Positions 8,567 to 18,787 of a stretch of 35,779 bases of DNA are shown here, one piece after another. The notes below the pieces were generated by a model, which was not told the DNA's origin, searched no databases, and was given only the letters and a program-made list of their open reading frames with translations. The stretch's first letter is position 1; every line of letters begins with the position of its first letter. Position numbers and translations under genes: made by a program. Source of the DNA: Kluyvera ascorbata ATCC 33433 (lineage in GTDB: Bacteria > Pseudomonadota > Gammaproteobacteria > Enterobacterales > Enterobacteriaceae); contig NZ_JMPL01000037.1 of NCBI RefSeq assembly GCF_000735365.1, forward strand, positions 1 through 35,779, written 5' to 3'.

Positions 8567-8720
8567 TTAAAAAAATGGGGCGGATAAATCTGCCCTCTCG
8601 ATTGTGGTTCAGCACGGACAGACTATACGTCAGGTGGTCGTTCCCCACCTGGCCTGAATACCGCAAAACGCTGTTCAACAATCTTCGAGGGTAGCAGGTC
8701 GTACTGCTACCCTTTTTTTT
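8567..8720 (+). ncRNA. sroC: SroC, sRNA processed from the gltI-gltJ intergenic region
   Basis: The 166-base gap between gltI and gltJ matches the position and the remembered core of E. coli/Salmonella SroC (GGACAGACTATACGTCAGG and the strong terminator). SroC is a decay product of the gltIJKL transcript. It base-pairs with GcvB and triggers its degradation, which relieves GcvB targets that include gltI itself. The 5' end is made by RNase E near or inside the gltI 3' end, so the left boundary is approximate. Confidence 0.8.
8689..8720 (+). terminator. Internal terminator of gltIJKL / 3' end of SroC
   Basis: The perfect nine-base stem GGGTAGCAG / CTGCTACCC has a six-base loop and eight T residues. 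It lies 12 bases before gltJ, so permease expression depends on read-through. It also makes the Hfq-type 3' end of SroC. Confidence 0.92.
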
Positions 8721-8732
8721 CTGGAGTTCATT

Positions 8733-9473
8733 ATGTCAATAGACTGGAACTGGGGAATCTTTTTACAACAGGCCCCATTCGGCAACACCACCTATCTCGG
8801 CTGGCTCTGGAGCGGTTTCCAGGTCACCGTCGCACTCTCGATTACCGCCTGGATTATTGCTTTCCTCGTCGGCTCACTGTTCGGTATTCTGCGTACCGTT
8901 CCTAACCGCTTTTTATCCTCACTTGGTACCTGCTACGTTGAACTGTTCCGTAACGTTCCGCTGATCGTGCAGTTCTTTACCTGGTACCTTGTGGTGCCGG
9001 AATTGCTGCCGGAAAACCTCGGCATGTGGTTTAAGTCGGAGTTGGATCCGAACATTCAGTTCTTCCTCTCTTCGATGATCTGTCTGGGTCTGTTTACCGC
9101 CGCCCGCGTCTGCGAGCAGGTGCGTGCCGCCATTCAGTCGCTGCCGCGTGGGCAGAAGAACGCCGGTCTTGCGATGGGCCTGACCCTGCCGCAAACCTAC
9201 CGCTACGTGCTGCTGCCGAACGCCTATCGCGTGATTGTGCCGCCGATGACCTCCGAGATGATGAACCTGGTGAAGAACTCGGCCATCGCCTCCACGATTG
9301 GTCTGGTGGATATGGCCGCGCAGGCGGGCAAGCTGCTGGACTACTCCGCGCACGCCTGGGAATCTTTTACGGCGATCACCCTCGCCTACGTCTTCATTAA
9401 CGCCGTGATTATGCTGGTGATGGCGCTGGTGGAACGCAAAATCCGCCTGCCAGGCAATCTGGGAGGTAAATAA
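8733..9473 (+). CDS. gltJ: Glutamate/aspartate ABC transporter permease GltJ
   Basis: GltJ is an inner-membrane permease of the HisM/GlnP type that pairs with GltK. Five or so hydrophobic segments are visible. The EAA-type loop is seen as [20 protein letters not shown], which contacts the ATPase GltL. It has 246 residues, identical in length to E. coli. It begins 12 bases after the SroC terminator, with TGGAG as ribosome site. Its stop shares one base with the gltK start (TAATG), indicating translational coupling. Confidence 0.95.
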   Translation: MSIDWNWGIFLQQAPFGNTTYLGWLWSGFQVTVALSITAWIIAFLVGSLFGILRTVPNRFLSSLGTCYVELFRNVPLIVQFFTWYLVVPELLPENLGMWFKSELDPNIQFFLSSMICLGLFTAARVCEQVRAAIQSLPRGQKNAGLAMGLTLPQTYRYVLLPNAYRVIVPPMTSEMMNLVKNSAIASTIGLVDMAAQAGKLLDYSAHAWESFTAITLAYVFINAVIMLVMALVERKIRLPGNLGGK

Positions 9474-10147
9474 TGTACGATTTTGACTGGAGTTCGATTG
9501 TTCCGTCGATGCCTTACCTGCTAGCAGGTCTGGTTATCACCCTCAAAATTACCGTCACGGCGATTATCATCGGTATCGTCTGGGGTACGCTGCTGGCGGT
9601 GATGCGTCTGTCGACGTTTAAACCCGTTGCCTGGTTTGCCAAAGCCTACGTCAACGTTTTCCGCTCCGTGCCGCTGGTGATGGTGCTGCTGTGGTTCTAC
9701 CTGATTGTGCCGGGCTTCCTGCAAAACGTGCTCGGGCTGTCGCCGAAAAGCGATATCCGCCTGATCTCCGCGATGGTGGCATTCTCGATGTTTGAGGCCG
9801 CCTACTACTCCGAGATTATCCGTGCGGGCATTCAGAGCATTTCGCGCGGGCAGTCCAGCGCCGCGCTGGCGCTGGGGATGACCCACTGGCAGTCAATGAA
9901 GCTCATCATTCTGCCGCAAGCCTTCCGCGCCATGGTACCGCTGCTGTTAACCCAGGGGATTGTCCTGTTCCAGGATACCTCGCTGGTGTACGTCCTGAGC
10001 CTCGCGGACTTCTTCCGTACCGCTTCCACGATTGGTGAGCGTGACGGGACTCAGGTGGAAATGATCCTGTTTGCTGGTTTTGTCTATTTTGTGATTAGCC
10101 TTAGCGCCTCGCTGCTGGTCAGCTACTTGAAGAAAAGGACCGTATAA
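9473..10147 (+). CDS. gltK: Glutamate/aspartate ABC transporter permease GltK
   Basis: GltK is the second inner-membrane permease of the glutamate/aspartate importer. It has hydrophobic segments and the EAA loop [20 protein letters not shown] for coupling to GltL. It has 224 residues, the family length. The start overlaps the gltJ stop by one base and the stop overlaps gltL in the same way. The ribosome site GGGAGG lies within the gltJ 3' end. Confidence 0.95.
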   Translation: MYDFDWSSIVPSMPYLLAGLVITLKITVTAIIIGIVWGTLLAVMRLSTFKPVAWFAKAYVNVFRSVPLVMVLLWFYLIVPGFLQNVLGLSPKSDIRLISAMVAFSMFEAAYYSEIIRAGIQSISRGQSSAALALGMTHWQSMKLIILPQAFRAMVPLLLTQGIVLFQDTSLVYVLSLADFFRTASTIGERDGTQVEMILFAGFVYFVISLSASLLVSYLKKRTV

Positions 10148-10872
10148 TGATTACCCTGAAAAACGTCTCTAAATGGTATGGTCACTTTCAGGTGCTGACC
10201 GATTGCTCCACGGAAGTGAAAAAAGGTGAAGTGGTGGTGGTATGCGGGCCGTCCGGCTCCGGCAAGTCCACGCTGATTAAAACCGTTAACGGCCTGGAAC
10301 CGGTACAGCAGGGCGAAATCCTGGTGAACGGCACCAGGGTTAACGACAAAAAAACCGACCTCGCAAAGCTGCGTTCTCACGTCGGCATGGTGTTCCAGCA
10401 CTTCGAGCTGTTCCCGCACCTGTCTATCATCGAGAACCTGACGCTGGCGCAGGTGAAAGTGCTGAAGCGCGATAAAGCCGCAGCCCGCGACAAAGGCTTA
10501 AAGCTGCTTGAGCGCGTAGGGCTTTCCGCGCATGCCAACAAGTTCCCGGCACAGCTCTCCGGCGGCCAGCAGCAGCGTGTGGCCATCGCCCGCGCTCTGT
10601 GCATGGATCCGGTGGCGATGTTGTTTGACGAACCGACATCGGCGCTCGATCCTGAAATGATCAACGAAGTACTGGACGTCATGGTGGAACTGGCGAACGA
10701 AGGGATGACCATGATGGTGGTGACCCACGAAATGGGCTTTGCCCGCAAAGTGGCCAACCGCGTCATCTTTATGGATGAAGGCAAGATTGTTGAAGATGCT
10801 GACAAAGAGGCCTTCTTCGCCAACCCGAAATCTGACCGCGCGAAAGACTTCCTCGCCAAAATCCTGCACTAA
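10147..10872 (+). CDS. gltL: Glutamate/aspartate ABC transporter ATP-binding protein GltL
   Basis: GltL is the ATPase of a polar amino acid importer. Walker A GPSGSGKS lies at residues 34-41, the signature LSGGQQQR is near 138, and Walker [13 protein letters not shown] is near 160, followed by the switch histidine in VVTHEMGFA. It has 241 residues, as in E. coli. It starts on the gltK stop (TAATG) with AAAGGA upstream and closes the operon. A REP-like hairpin follows. Confidence 0.96.
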   Translation: MITLKNVSKWYGHFQVLTDCSTEVKKGEVVVVCGPSGSGKSTLIKTVNGLEPVQQGEILVNGTRVNDKKTDLAKLRSHVGMVFQHFELFPHLSIIENLTLAQVKVLKRDKAAARDKGLKLLERVGLSAHANKFPAQLSGGQQQRVAIARALCMDPVAMLFDEPTSALDPEMINEVLDVMVELANEGMTMMVVTHEMGFARKVANRVIFMDEGKIVEDADKEAFFANPKSDRAKDFLAKILH

Positions 10873-10882
10873 CTCTCCAGAC

Positions 10883-10922
10883 GTAGCCCGGCCGAGCGAA
10901 GCGGCGCCGGGCTCCCCTTTTG
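10883..10922. repeat. REP-like hairpin after gltL
   Basis: The stem AGCCCGGC / GCCGGGCT (10885-10892 with 10906-10913) is followed by CCCCTTTT. It carries the core GTAGCCCGGCCGAGCG, shared at 15 of 16 bases with 11974-11989. It may protect or end the glt transcript. Confidence 0.7.
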
Positions 10923-11013
10923 CGCTCTGCATCACGCTTTGACGTCTCGATTCTCGTCCCTTCTCCATTCAAGCTTTACCCTTGTCACAAAATAATGCTG
11001 AAAAGGAACCGCT

Positions 11014-11949
11014 ATGGCACAGCCGATTATTCTCGATTGCGACCCGGGTCATGACGACGCGATCGCCATTGTTCTCGCTCTGGCCTCACCTGAACTGGAG
11101 GTGAAAGCCATCACCTCTTCCGCCGGGAACCAGACGCCTGACAAAACGCTGCATAACGTACTGCGCATGCTGACGCTGCTGAATCGCCCAGATATCCATG
11201 TCGCTGGCGGCGCGGTGAAGCCGCTGATGCGCGAGCTGATTATTGCCGATAACGTGCACGGCGAAAGCGGGCTTGATGGCCCGGAGCTGCCGGAACCTTC
11301 GTTCGCGCCACAGCCGTGCACCGCCGTTGAGCTGATGGCCAAAACCCTACGTGAAAGCCCGCAGCCGGTGACGATTGTCTCTACCGGCCCGCAAACCAAC
11401 GTGGCCTTGCTGCTAAACAGCCATCCTGAGCTGCACGCGAAAATCGCCAGCATCGTTATTATGGGCGGCGCAATGAGCCTGGGGAACTGGACGCCAGCCG
11501 CCGAGTTCAATATCTTCGTTGACCCAGAAGCGGCAGAAATCGTCTTCCAGTCGGGTATTCCGGTTGTCATGGCCGGACTTGATGTGACCCATAAAGCGCA
11601 GATCCACGCCGCCGATACCGAGCGTTTTCGCGCCATTGGCAACCCGGTTTCAACCATTGTTGCCGAGCTGCTCGACTTCTTTATGGAATACCACAAAGAC
11701 GAAAAATGGGGATTTGTCGGTGCCCCGCTGCATGACCCGTGCACCATCGCCTGGCTGCTGAAGCCGGAGATTTTCACTACCGTTGAGCGCTGGGTCGGCG
11801 TAGAGACACAGGGGAAATATACCCAAGGCATGACCGTGGTGGATTATTACTTCCTGACGGGGAATAAGCCAAATTCAACGGTTATGGTAGATGTTGACCG
11901 TGAGGCGTTTGTTGACCTGTTAGCAGAGCGGTTAGCGTTTTATCATTAA
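11014..11949 (+). CDS. rihA: Pyrimidine-specific ribonucleoside hydrolase RihA
   Basis: RihA is a cytoplasmic nucleoside hydrolase of the inosine-uridine-preferring family. It cleaves cytidine and uridine to ribose and base. The calcium-binding signature DCDPGHDDA lies at residues 9-17. The late catalytic histidine is seen in [11 protein letters not shown]. The protein has 311 residues, the E. coli length, with similarity end to end. AAAGGAA precedes the ATG. It is a lone gene between two REP-like elements. In E. coli K-12 several DnaJ-like and Sel1-repeat genes lie between rihA and ybeL; none is present here. Confidence 0.95.
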   Translation: MAQPIILDCDPGHDDAIAIVLALASPELEVKAITSSAGNQTPDKTLHNVLRMLTLLNRPDIHVAGGAVKPLMRELIIADNVHGESGLDGPELPEPSFAPQPCTAVELMAKTLRESPQPVTIVSTGPQTNVALLLNSHPELHAKIASIVIMGGAMSLGNWTPAAEFNIFVDPEAAEIVFQSGIPVVMAGLDVTHKAQIHAADTERFRAIGNPVSTIVAELLDFFMEYHKDEKWGFVGAPLHDPCTIAWLLKPEIFTTVERWVGVETQGKYTQGMTVVDYYFLTGNKPNSTVMVDVDREAFVDLLAERLAFYH

Positions 11950-11950
11950 G

Positions 11951-12003
11951 CCTGCCCCGGCGGCGCTTCGCTTGTAGCCCGGCCAAGCGCCGCGCCGCCG
12001 GGA
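11951..12003. repeat. REP-like inverted repeat after rihA
   Basis: The 11-base arms CCCGGCGGCGC (11956-11966) and GCGCCGCCGGG (11992-12002) are perfect. The loop contains GTAGCCCGGCCAAGCG. It separates the convergent genes rihA and ybeL and could end both transcripts. Confidence 0.75.
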
Positions 12004-12010
12004 ATACCAA

Positions 12011-12493
12011 TTAAGGCTCGAACGGCCGACGCTGGAACTGGTCATGCCCGCACTTCGGGCAGCGCGGCAGCACGTCCGGCGTATACACCGCCAGATGGTA
12101 GTGACATTTCTCACACACCAGGTTGCCCAGCCCCACCACTTCCCCGCTGTGATACACCCCGTGATGGTTCAAGTCCTGGAAAACCTCGCGCCACTCCAGC
12201 TGCGTTTTATCGGTAATATCCACCAGCTCCTGCCAGAGACTCTCCTTAATCACCCGCAAAAACACGCTGTCGGAATCCTCTTCCTGGCTTTCGCTGTAGC
12301 TCATCGCAAACTCTTCGAGGTCACGACGCACGGCGCGCAGCAGTTCATCAATTTCAGTGCGCGTTAACTCGCTGGTTTGTGCGACCTTCGCCCGCGCCTG
12401 TGCGACCAGGGCATCAATGTCACGTTCACCATTGCGCAGACGTTCAGTTAGCGAACCAACCAATTCACGGTAAATTTGAGCAACCTTGTTCAT
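12011..12493 (-). CDS. ybeL: YbeL, DUF1451 zinc-ribbon protein
   Basis: This is a 160-residue cytoplasmic protein that matches E. coli YbeL throughout. The first 100 residues are charged and helical, and the middle is conserved (DLNHHGVYHSGEVVGLG). The C-terminal zinc ribbon has two Cys pairs, CEKC and CPKC. The function is not established. The ATG at 12493 is preceded by a GAGG-type ribosome site. It is divergent from leuS with about 225 bases between them, so both promoters lie there. Confidence 0.93.
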   Translation of the reverse strand: MNKVAQIYRELVGSLTERLRNGERDIDALVAQARAKVAQTSELTRTEIDELLRAVRRDLEEFAMSYSESQEEDSDSVFLRVIKESLWQELVDITDKTQLEWREVFQDLNHHGVYHSGEVVGLGNLVCEKCHYHLAVYTPDVLPRCPKCGHDQFQRRPFEP

Positions 12494-12718
12494 TGTTTCC
12501 TCTCCCAGCCAGTTAACCTCTTCTAATAATAGCCGTTATTTACTTTGTGCTTTGCCAGCTTTGCCACAGAGTTGATAAAAGTCACCCAGAGCTTTTCGCC
12601 GCCATAATGTGCGAAAGGCTGTTTTGACGTGAACGTTTGGGCTATGCTATGCGGATCTGAAATACCACGTCTATTGGCTACATTTGTAGCTGTATTGAAA
12701 ATAGGATCACTGGCTGCC

Positions 12719-15301
12719 ATGCAAGAGCAATACCGCCCGGAAGAGATAGAATCGAAAGTCCAGCTTCACTGGGATGAGAAGCGCACATTTGAAGTTACTG
12801 AAGACGAGAGCAAAGAGAAGTATTACTGCCTGTCGATGCTACCCTATCCTTCTGGTCGACTACACATGGGCCACGTCCGTAACTACACCATCGGCGATGT
12901 GATTGCTCGCTATCAGCGCATGCTGGGTAAAAACGTTCTGCAGCCAATCGGCTGGGATGCGTTCGGCCTGCCAGCTGAAGGCGCCGCGGTAAAAAACAAC
13001 ACCGCGCCTGCGCCGTGGACCTACGACAACATCGCGTACATGAAAAACCAGCTCAAAATGCTGGGCTTTGGCTATGACTGGAGCCGCGAGCTGGCCACCT
13101 GCACCCCGGAATACTATCGCTGGGAGCAGAAGTTCTTCACCGAGCTGTACAAAAAAGGCCTGGTGTACAAGAAGACCTCTGCGGTGAACTGGTGCCCGAA
13201 TGACCAGACCGTACTGGCGAACGAACAGGTTATCGACGGCTGCTGCTGGCGCTGCGATACCAAAGTTGAGCGTAAAGAGATCCCGCAGTGGTTTATCAAA
13301 ATCACCGCTTACGCCGACGAACTGCTGAGCGATCTGGACAATCTGGATCACTGGCCTGACACCGTGAAAACGATGCAGCGTAACTGGATTGGCCGTTCCG
13401 AAGGGGTTGAGATCTCCTTTGACGTTAACGACTACGCCGACAAGTTGACCGTTTACACCACCCGTCCAGATACCTTCATGGGTTGCACCTACCTGGCCGT
13501 TGCTGCAGGCCACCCGTTGGCACAGCAGGCTGCTGCGAACAACCCAGCCCTGGCTGCTTTTATCGACGAATGCCGCAACACCAAAGTGGCTGAAGCCGAC
13601 ATGGCGACCATGGAGAAAAAAGGCGTCGACACCGGCTTTAAAGCGATTCACCCACTGACTGGCGAAGCCATTCCAGTCTGGGCTGCAAACTTCGTGCTGA
13701 TGGAGTACGGTACTGGCGCAGTGATGGCCGTTCCTGGTCACGATCAGCGCGACTATGAATTTGCAAGCAAATACGGTCTGAACATTAAGCCGGTTATTCT
13801 TGCTGCCGACGGCAGCCAGCCCGATCTCTCCGAGCAGGCGCTGACTGAAAAAGGCACTCTGTTTAACTCCGGCGAATTCGACGGCCTGAGCTACGAAGAC
13901 GGCTTCAATGCGATTGCTGACAAACTGGCTGCAATGGGCGTTGGCGAACGTAAAGTTAACTACCGTCTGCGCGACTGGGGCGTATCTCGTCAGCGTTACT
14001 GGGGCGCACCAATCCCGATGGTGACGCTGGAAGACGGCACCGTACTGCCAACCCCTGAAGATCAGCTGCCGGTTATCTTGCCGGAAGATGTCGTCATGGA
14101 CGGCATTACCAGCCCGATCAAAGCCGATCCAGAGTGGGCAAAAACCACCGTTAACGGTATGCCTGCACTGCGTGAAACCGACACCTTCGATACCTTTATG
14201 GAATCGTCATGGTACTACGCGCGTTATACCTGCCCGCAGTATCAGGAAGGCATGCTGGATTCTAAAGCGGCAAACTACTGGCTGCCGGTTGATATCTACA
14301 TCGGTGGTATCGAACACGCCATCATGCACCTGCTCTACTTCCGCTTCTTCCACAAACTGATGCGTGATGCAGGCCTGGTGAACTCTGATGAACCGGCTAA
14401 GCAGCTGCTGTGTCAGGGCATGGTGCTGGCGGATGCCTTCTACTACGTGGGCGTCAACGGCGAACGTAACTGGGTTTCCCCGGTTGACGCTATCGTTGAG
14501 CGTGACGAAAAAGGTCGTATCGTAAAAGCGAAGGACGCGGCAGGTCATGAGCTGGTGTATACCGGCATGAGCAAAATGTCCAAGTCCAAAAACAACGGTA
14601 TCGATCCACAGGTCATGGTTGAGCGCTACGGCGCAGACACCGTGCGTCTGTTCATGATGTTTGCTTCCCCAGCGGATATGACCCTGGAATGGCAGGAGTC
14701 CGGCGTAGAAGGGGCTAACCGCTTCCTGAAACGCGTCTGGAAACTGGTTTACGAGCACACCGCACGTGGCCCGGTTGCAGCCCTGAATACTGATGCATTG
14801 AGCGAAGATCAACAGGCTCTGCGCCGTGACGTTCATAAAACTATTGCTAAAGTTACCGATGATATCGGTCGTCGTCAGACCTTCAACACCGCCATCGCGG
14901 CGATTATGGAGCTGATGAACAAACTGGCGAAAGCACCGCAGGAAGGCGAACAGGACCGCGCTCTGATTCAGGAAGCGATGCTGGCGGTCGTGCGTATGCT
15001 CAACCCGTTCACCCCTCACGTTTGCTTCACGCTGTGGCAGGAACTGGGTGGTGAAGGCGATATCGATAACGCACCGTGGCCGGTAGCCGACGAAAAAGCG
15101 ATGGTCGAAAACACCACGCTGGTCGTCGTTCAGGTCAACGGTAAAGTTCGCGGTAAAATCACCGTTGCGGTGGATGCGACCGAAGAACAAGTGCGTGAAC
15201 GTGCAGGCCAGGAACACCTGGTTGCAAAATACCTTGAGGGCGTAACCGTACGTAAAGTGATTTACGTACCGGGCAAGCTGCTTAACCTGGTCGTTGGCTA
15301 A
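12719..15301 (+). CDS. leuS: Leucyl-tRNA synthetase (LeuS)
   Basis: LeuS is a class Ia synthetase that charges tRNA-Leu. The HIGH-type motif HMGH lies at residues 49-52. The CP1 editing domain includes TTRPDTFMG near residue 247. KMSKS is near residue 620 ([12 protein letters not shown]), and an anticodon-binding domain and C-terminal domain follow. It has 860 residues from the ATG at 12719, equal to E. coli. The frame is open 30 codons further upstream, but that extension crosses the promoter region and is not conserved. lptE begins 14 bases after the stop. Confidence 0.97.
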   Translation: MQEQYRPEEIESKVQLHWDEKRTFEVTEDESKEKYYCLSMLPYPSGRLHMGHVRNYTIGDVIARYQRMLGKNVLQPIGWDAFGLPAEGAAVKNNTAPAPWTYDNIAYMKNQLKMLGFGYDWSRELATCTPEYYRWEQKFFTELYKKGLVYKKTSAVNWCPNDQTVLANEQVIDGCCWRCDTKVERKEIPQWFIKITAYADELLSDLDNLDHWPDTVKTMQRNWIGRSEGVEISFDVNDYADKLTVYTTRPDTFMGCTYLAVAAGHPLAQQAAANNPALAAFIDECRNTKVAEADMATMEKKGVDTGFKAIHPLTGEAIPVWAANFVLMEYGTGAVMAVPGHDQRDYEFASKYGLNIKPVILAADGSQPDLSEQALTEKGTLFNSGEFDGLSYEDGFNAIADKLAAMGVGERKVNYRLRDWGVSRQRYWGAPIPMVTLEDGTVLPTPEDQLPVILPEDVVMDGITSPIKADPEWAKTTVNGMPALRETDTFDTFMESSWYYARYTCPQYQEGMLDSKAANYWLPVDIYIGGIEHAIMHLLYFRFFHKLMRDAGLVNSDEPAKQLLCQGMVLADAFYYVGVNGERNWVSPVDAIVERDEKGRIVKAKDAAGHELVYTGMSKMSKSKNNGIDPQVMVERYGADTVRLFMMFASPADMTLEWQESGVEGANRFLKRVWKLVYEHTARGPVAALNTDALSEDQQALRRDVHKTIAKVTDDIGRRQTFNTAIAAIMELMNKLAKAPQEGEQDRALIQEAMLAVVRMLNPFTPHVCFTLWQELGGEGDIDNAPWPVADEKAMVENTTLVVVQVNGKVRGKITVAVDATEEQVRERAGQEHLVAKYLEGVTVRKVIYVPGKLLNLVVG

Positions 15302-15315
15302 GCGCGGGAGGAAGC

Positions 15316-15888
15316 GTGCGATATCTGACAACATTGTTGTTATCTTTGGCGGTGCTGGTCACCGCTGGATGCGGCTGGCATCTGCGTAGTACTACGCAGG
15401 TACCGGACGATATGAAAACGTTGATTCTTCAGTCTAGCGATCCTAACGGCCCTCTGAGCCGCGCGGTCCGCGATCAGCTGAGAGCGAGCGGTATTACCGT
15501 ACTTGATCAGAGCACGACGCGTCAGGACGTGCCGTCTCTGCGTCTTGGCTCATCCAGCATCCAGAAGGATACCGCCTCCGTCTTCCAGAATGGTCAAACT
15601 GCTGAGTACCAGATGGTGATGACGGTCAACGCTACGGTGCTGATCCCAGGTCAGGATATTTTCCCGATCAATACCAAAGTATTCCGTTCGTTCTTCGACA
15701 ACCCACAAAAAGCGCTGGCGAAAGACAATGAACAGGACATAATCATCCAAGAGATGTACCAAAGAGCAGCGGAGCAGCTCATTCGTAAGCTGCCAAGCGT
15801 ACACGCTGCTGATATCAAAGAGAGCGCGGCGAATCAGGCAGACGAGCCTGCCGCTGGCTCTCGTGTCTCCACTACTCTGGGTAACTGA
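15316..15888 (+). CDS. lptE: LPS-assembly lipoprotein LptE
   Basis: LptE is an outer-membrane lipoprotein that plugs the LptD barrel and helps insert lipopolysaccharide into the outer leaflet. The signal peptide ends in the lipobox LVTAGC, with Cys19 as the lipidated residue. The body follows E. coli ([46 protein letters not shown]). The C-terminal tail differs in sequence and length (190 versus 193 residues). The start is GTG with GGGAGGAAG upstream, as in E. coli. The stop shares a base with the holA start (TGATG). Confidence 0.95.
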   Translation: MRYLTTLLLSLAVLVTAGCGWHLRSTTQVPDDMKTLILQSSDPNGPLSRAVRDQLRASGITVLDQSTTRQDVPSLRLGSSSIQKDTASVFQNGQTAEYQMVMTVNATVLIPGQDIFPINTKVFRSFFDNPQKALAKDNEQDIIIQEMYQRAAEQLIRKLPSVHAADIKESAANQADEPAAGSRVSTTLGN

Positions 15889-16919
15889 TGATTCGGTTGT
15901 ACCCAGAACAACTCCGCGCGCAGCTCTCCGAAGGGTTGCGCGCGGCGTACCTCCTGCTCGGTAATGACCCCCTTTTCCTTCAGGAAAGCCAGGACGCTAT
16001 ACGGCACGCCGCCGTAAGCGAAGGCTTTATCGAGCACCATACCTTTACGCTTGATGCCAGTACCGACTGGCATGAGCTCTTTTCCCTGTGCCAGGCGATG
16101 AGCCTGTTCGCCAGCCGTCAGACGCTGCTGCTGCTGCTGCCTGAAAACGGCCCCAATGCTGCCATTAACGAGCAGCTCGCTACGCTGGTCGGCCTGCTGC
16201 ATGACGATCTTCTGCTGATCGTTCGCGGCAACAAGCTGACCAAAGCACAGGAAAACGCCGCCTGGCTTACCGCACTGGCCACCCATGCCGTACAGATCAG
16301 CTGCCAGACGCCGGAACCGGCGAACCTGCCGCGCTGGCTTGCCAACCGCGCAAAACAGAACAACCTTCAGCTTGATGAACCTGCCAGCCAACTGCTGTGT
16401 TACTGCTATGAAGGTAACCTGTTGGCGCTATCGCAGGCGCTGGAACGGCTGTCACTACTGTGGCCGGACGGTAAGCTGACGCTGCCTCGCGTAGAACAGG
16501 CCGTTAACGATGCCGCGCACTTTACCCCCTTCCACTGGGTCGACGCCCTGTTAGCCGGTAAAAGCAAACGCGCGTTGCATATCCTGCAACAGCTACGATT
16601 AGAAGGCAGCGAGCCGGTGATTCTGCTGCGTACCGTACAACGTGAACTGCTGTTGCTGGTAACCTTGAAACGTCAGAGTGCACACACGCCGCTGCGTTCG
16701 CTGTTTGATAAGCATCGGGTCTGGCAAAACCGTCGTGGCATGGTGGGCGATGCGCTCAACCGCCTTAGCGCGCCGCAGCTTCGTCAAGCCGTCACGCTGT
16801 TAAGCCACGCGGAACTTACGCTTAAGCAAGATTACGGTCAGTCGGTCTGGGCTGAACTGGAAAGTTTGTCGCTACTGCTTTGTCATAAAGCACTGGCCGA
16901 CGTTTTTATCGATGGATGA
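15888..16919 (+). CDS. holA: DNA polymerase III subunit delta (HolA)
   Basis: HolA is the wrench subunit of the clamp loader that opens the beta clamp. It has 343 residues, the E. coli length. The N-terminal AAA-like fold contains [14 protein letters not shown], and the C-terminal collar domain has a Leu-rich region. It starts on the lptE stop (TGATG), so coupling is likely. Its 3' end lies against nadD. Confidence 0.95.
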   Translation: MIRLYPEQLRAQLSEGLRAAYLLLGNDPLFLQESQDAIRHAAVSEGFIEHHTFTLDASTDWHELFSLCQAMSLFASRQTLLLLLPENGPNAAINEQLATLVGLLHDDLLLIVRGNKLTKAQENAAWLTALATHAVQISCQTPEPANLPRWLANRAKQNNLQLDEPASQLLCYCYEGNLLALSQALERLSLLWPDGKLTLPRVEQAVNDAAHFTPFHWVDALLAGKSKRALHILQQLRLEGSEPVILLRTVQRELLLLVTLKRQSAHTPLRSLFDKHRVWQNRRGMVGDALNRLSAPQLRQAVTLLSHAELTLKQDYGQSVWAELESLSLLLCHKALADVFIDG

Positions 16920-16920
16920 T

Positions 16921-17571
16921 ATGGCAAAACTACAGGCGCTTTTTGGCGGGACCTTCGATCCCATTCACTACGGTCACCTTAAGCCGGTAGAGATTCTGGC
17001 CAACCTGATTGGTCTGTCCCGGGTCATTATTATGCCCAACAACGTGCCGCCGCACCGCCCGCAGCCGGAAGCCACCAGCGAACAGCGCAAGTTTATGGCC
17101 GAACTGGCCATTGCCGACAAACCGCTGTTCGTTCTCGACGAACGTGAACTGCGCCGTGATACGCCGTCCTGGACGGCTGATACGCTGCTGGAATGGCGAC
17201 AGGAGCAAGGTCCAGAGCAACCACTCGCCTTTATCATCGGCCAGGACTCACTGCTTACCTTCCCAAGTTGGGAGCGTTACGAAACGATCCTCGACAACGC
17301 TCACCTACTGGTGACTCGTCGACCTGGCTATCCGCTGACCATGAAGCAGGAAGAACACCAGCAGTGGCTCGACCGCCACCTCACCAGCAATATCGAAGAC
17401 CTGCATAATCAGCCAGCCGGGAAAATTTACCTCGCGGAAACGCCGTGGTTTGACGTCTCCGCCACCTTGATTCGCGAACGCTTAGAGCGCGGCGAGTCCT
17501 GCGAGGAGATGATGCCGGAGGCAGTACTCTCTTACATCATGAATCAGGGGCTCTATCACCACGGAGCCTAA
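16921..17571 (+). CDS. nadD: Nicotinate-mononucleotide adenylyltransferase (NadD)
   Basis: NadD transfers AMP to nicotinate mononucleotide in NAD synthesis. The nucleotidyltransferase motif [14 protein letters not shown] lies near residues 8-21, and the C-terminal substrate signature is SATLIRERL. The ATG at 16921 gives 216 residues beginning [10 protein letters not shown], which aligns with E. coli MKSLQALFGG. An ATG at 16912, inside the holA end, would add three residues. Neither start has a strong ribosome site, so re-initiation after holA is likely. cobC follows 23 bases later. Confidence 0.95.
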   Translation: MAKLQALFGGTFDPIHYGHLKPVEILANLIGLSRVIIMPNNVPPHRPQPEATSEQRKFMAELAIADKPLFVLDERELRRDTPSWTADTLLEWRQEQGPEQPLAFIIGQDSLLTFPSWERYETILDNAHLLVTRRPGYPLTMKQEEHQQWLDRHLTSNIEDLHNQPAGKIYLAETPWFDVSATLIRERLERGESCEEMMPEAVLSYIMNQGLYHHGA

Positions 17572-17594
17572 CGCCAGGCTAAAGGGGAAGCAGG

Positions 17595-18206
17595 ATGAAA
17601 ATCTGGCTGGTACGCCACGGTGAAACCGAGGCCAACGTAGCAGGTCTATACAGCGGCCATGCCCATACTCCGCTAACCGCTAAAGGCATGAAGCAGGCTG
17701 AACGTCTCGGTGAGATGCTGCATCACGTTCCCTTCGACCGAGTGCTGTGCAGCGAACTGGAGCGCACCCAGCATACGGCGCGTCTGCTGTTAGGCAATCG
17801 TCACATTCCCGTCACGCCACACCCGCTGCTTAACGAAATGTTTTTCGGCGACTGGGAGATGCGTCATCACCGCGACCTTCAGGTTGAAGATAAAGAAAAC
17901 TACGCCGCCTGGTGCGCCGACTGGCAGCATGCCGCGCCGACCAACGGCGAAAGCTTTCCCGATTTTTCTCATCGCATCTCGGCATTTACCGCCGAGTTCC
18001 CTCACTACCAGGATGAGAATCTACTTATTGTTAGTCACCAGGGCGTACTTAGCCTGCTGACAGCGCTGTTGCTCGGCATGCCGATGGCCGGAATGTGGCA
18101 TTTCCGCATCGACCACGGCGCGTGGAGCGTTATTGATTTTTCAGCGGAATTCGTCACCCTCCGGGTGCTCAATAGTAGAGCAATCTGGCTACCTGAAGCG
18201 GAATAA
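17595..18206 (+). CDS. cobC: Alpha-ribazole phosphatase / histidine phosphatase (CobC, PhpB)
   Basis: This is a histidine phosphatase of the phosphoglycerate mutase superfamily. In Salmonella it removes phosphate from alpha-ribazole phosphate or adenosylcobalamin phosphate in late cobalamin assembly. The catalytic RHGE lies at residues 7-10, with the second histidine in VSHQGV. It has 203 residues, as in E. coli. Divergence from E. coli is higher than for its neighbours, mostly in the middle. The ribosome site AGGGGAAGCAGG precedes the ATG. The physiological substrate here is inferred. Confidence 0.9.
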   Translation: MKIWLVRHGETEANVAGLYSGHAHTPLTAKGMKQAERLGEMLHHVPFDRVLCSELERTQHTARLLLGNRHIPVTPHPLLNEMFFGDWEMRHHRDLQVEDKENYAAWCADWQHAAPTNGESFPDFSHRISAFTAEFPHYQDENLLIVSHQGVLSLLTALLLGMPMAGMWHFRIDHGAWSVIDFSAEFVTLRVLNSRAIWLPEAE

Positions 18207-18239
18207 AACGGATTTCTTCACCAGACGTCCGTCCACCCA

Positions 18240-18267
18240 TTGACACCAATTGCCAGGCTGTTATTCT
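18240..18267 (+). promoter_or_regulatory. Candidate promoter of the rsfS-rlmH-mrdAB-rlpA operon
   Basis: TTGACA at 18240-18245 and TATTCT at 18262-18267 are separated by 16 bases. The leader to rsfS would be about 190 bases. A second -10-like TATACT at 18415-18420 lies closer to the gene but has no good -35 box. Confidence 0.45.
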
Positions 18268-18466
18268 CCGCAGCCAGAATCATCCCCCTCCTGCACTTGT
18301 GGACAGAAATTGTTTTACAAAAATGGCGATGCAATCGGCGTAAAGGGATGGGATGATAGCCCGCCAGAACGCCCGTTCGGTGATTTTTTGTCCCGATAAT
18401 GTTTTCAGTTCGGGTATACTGTCAGGCTGTTTAATATTGTTTATCTTCACACCCCAGGGGGAACAC

Positions 18467-18784
18467 TTGCAGGGTAAAGCACTCCAGGATTTTGTTGTCG
18501 ACAAAATTGATGATTTGAAAGGTCAGGACATCATCTCCATTGATGTTAAAGGTAAATCCAGCATCACTGATTGCATGGTTATCTGTACTGGCACCTCTAG
18601 CCGCCATGTAATGTCCATTGCCGACCATGTGGTCCAGGAATCCCGCGCCGCCGGTTTGCTACCGATGGGCGTTGAAGGCGAAAATACCGGCGACTGGATT
18701 GTTGTTGATTTAGGCGATGTCATTGTCCACGTCATGCAGGAAGACAGCCGTCGCCTGTATGAACTGGAAAAGCTCTGGGGTTAA
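18467..18784 (+). CDS. rsfS: Ribosome silencing factor RsfS
   Basis: RsfS (RsfA, YbeB) is the Iojap-family factor that binds L14 of the 50S subunit and blocks subunit joining when nutrients are low. It has 105 residues from a TTG at 18467, aligned with E. coli [17 protein letters not shown] is placed correctly upstream. The conserved core includes [16 protein letters not shown] and GDVIVHVM. An upstream ATG at 18353 keeps the frame open, but the added 38 residues cover the promoter and are not conserved. rlmH begins three bases after the stop. Confidence 0.95.
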   Translation: MQGKALQDFVVDKIDDLKGQDIISIDVKGKSSITDCMVICTGTSSRHVMSIADHVVQESRAAGLLPMGVEGENTGDWIVVDLGDVIVHVMQEDSRRLYELEKLWG

Positions 18785-18787
18785 GTT

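Noticed and set aside
12624-12653. leuS promoter TTGACG with TATGCT or TATGCG
   Set aside because: Spacers of 13 or 18 bases give either wrong spacing or a poor -10 box. A promoter surely exists here, but I cannot place it with confidence.
14207-15334. Long minus-strand frame opposite leuS
   Set aside because: The 375-codon frame arises from codon bias of the highly expressed leuS gene. It crosses the leuS-lptE junction and has no recognisable domain.
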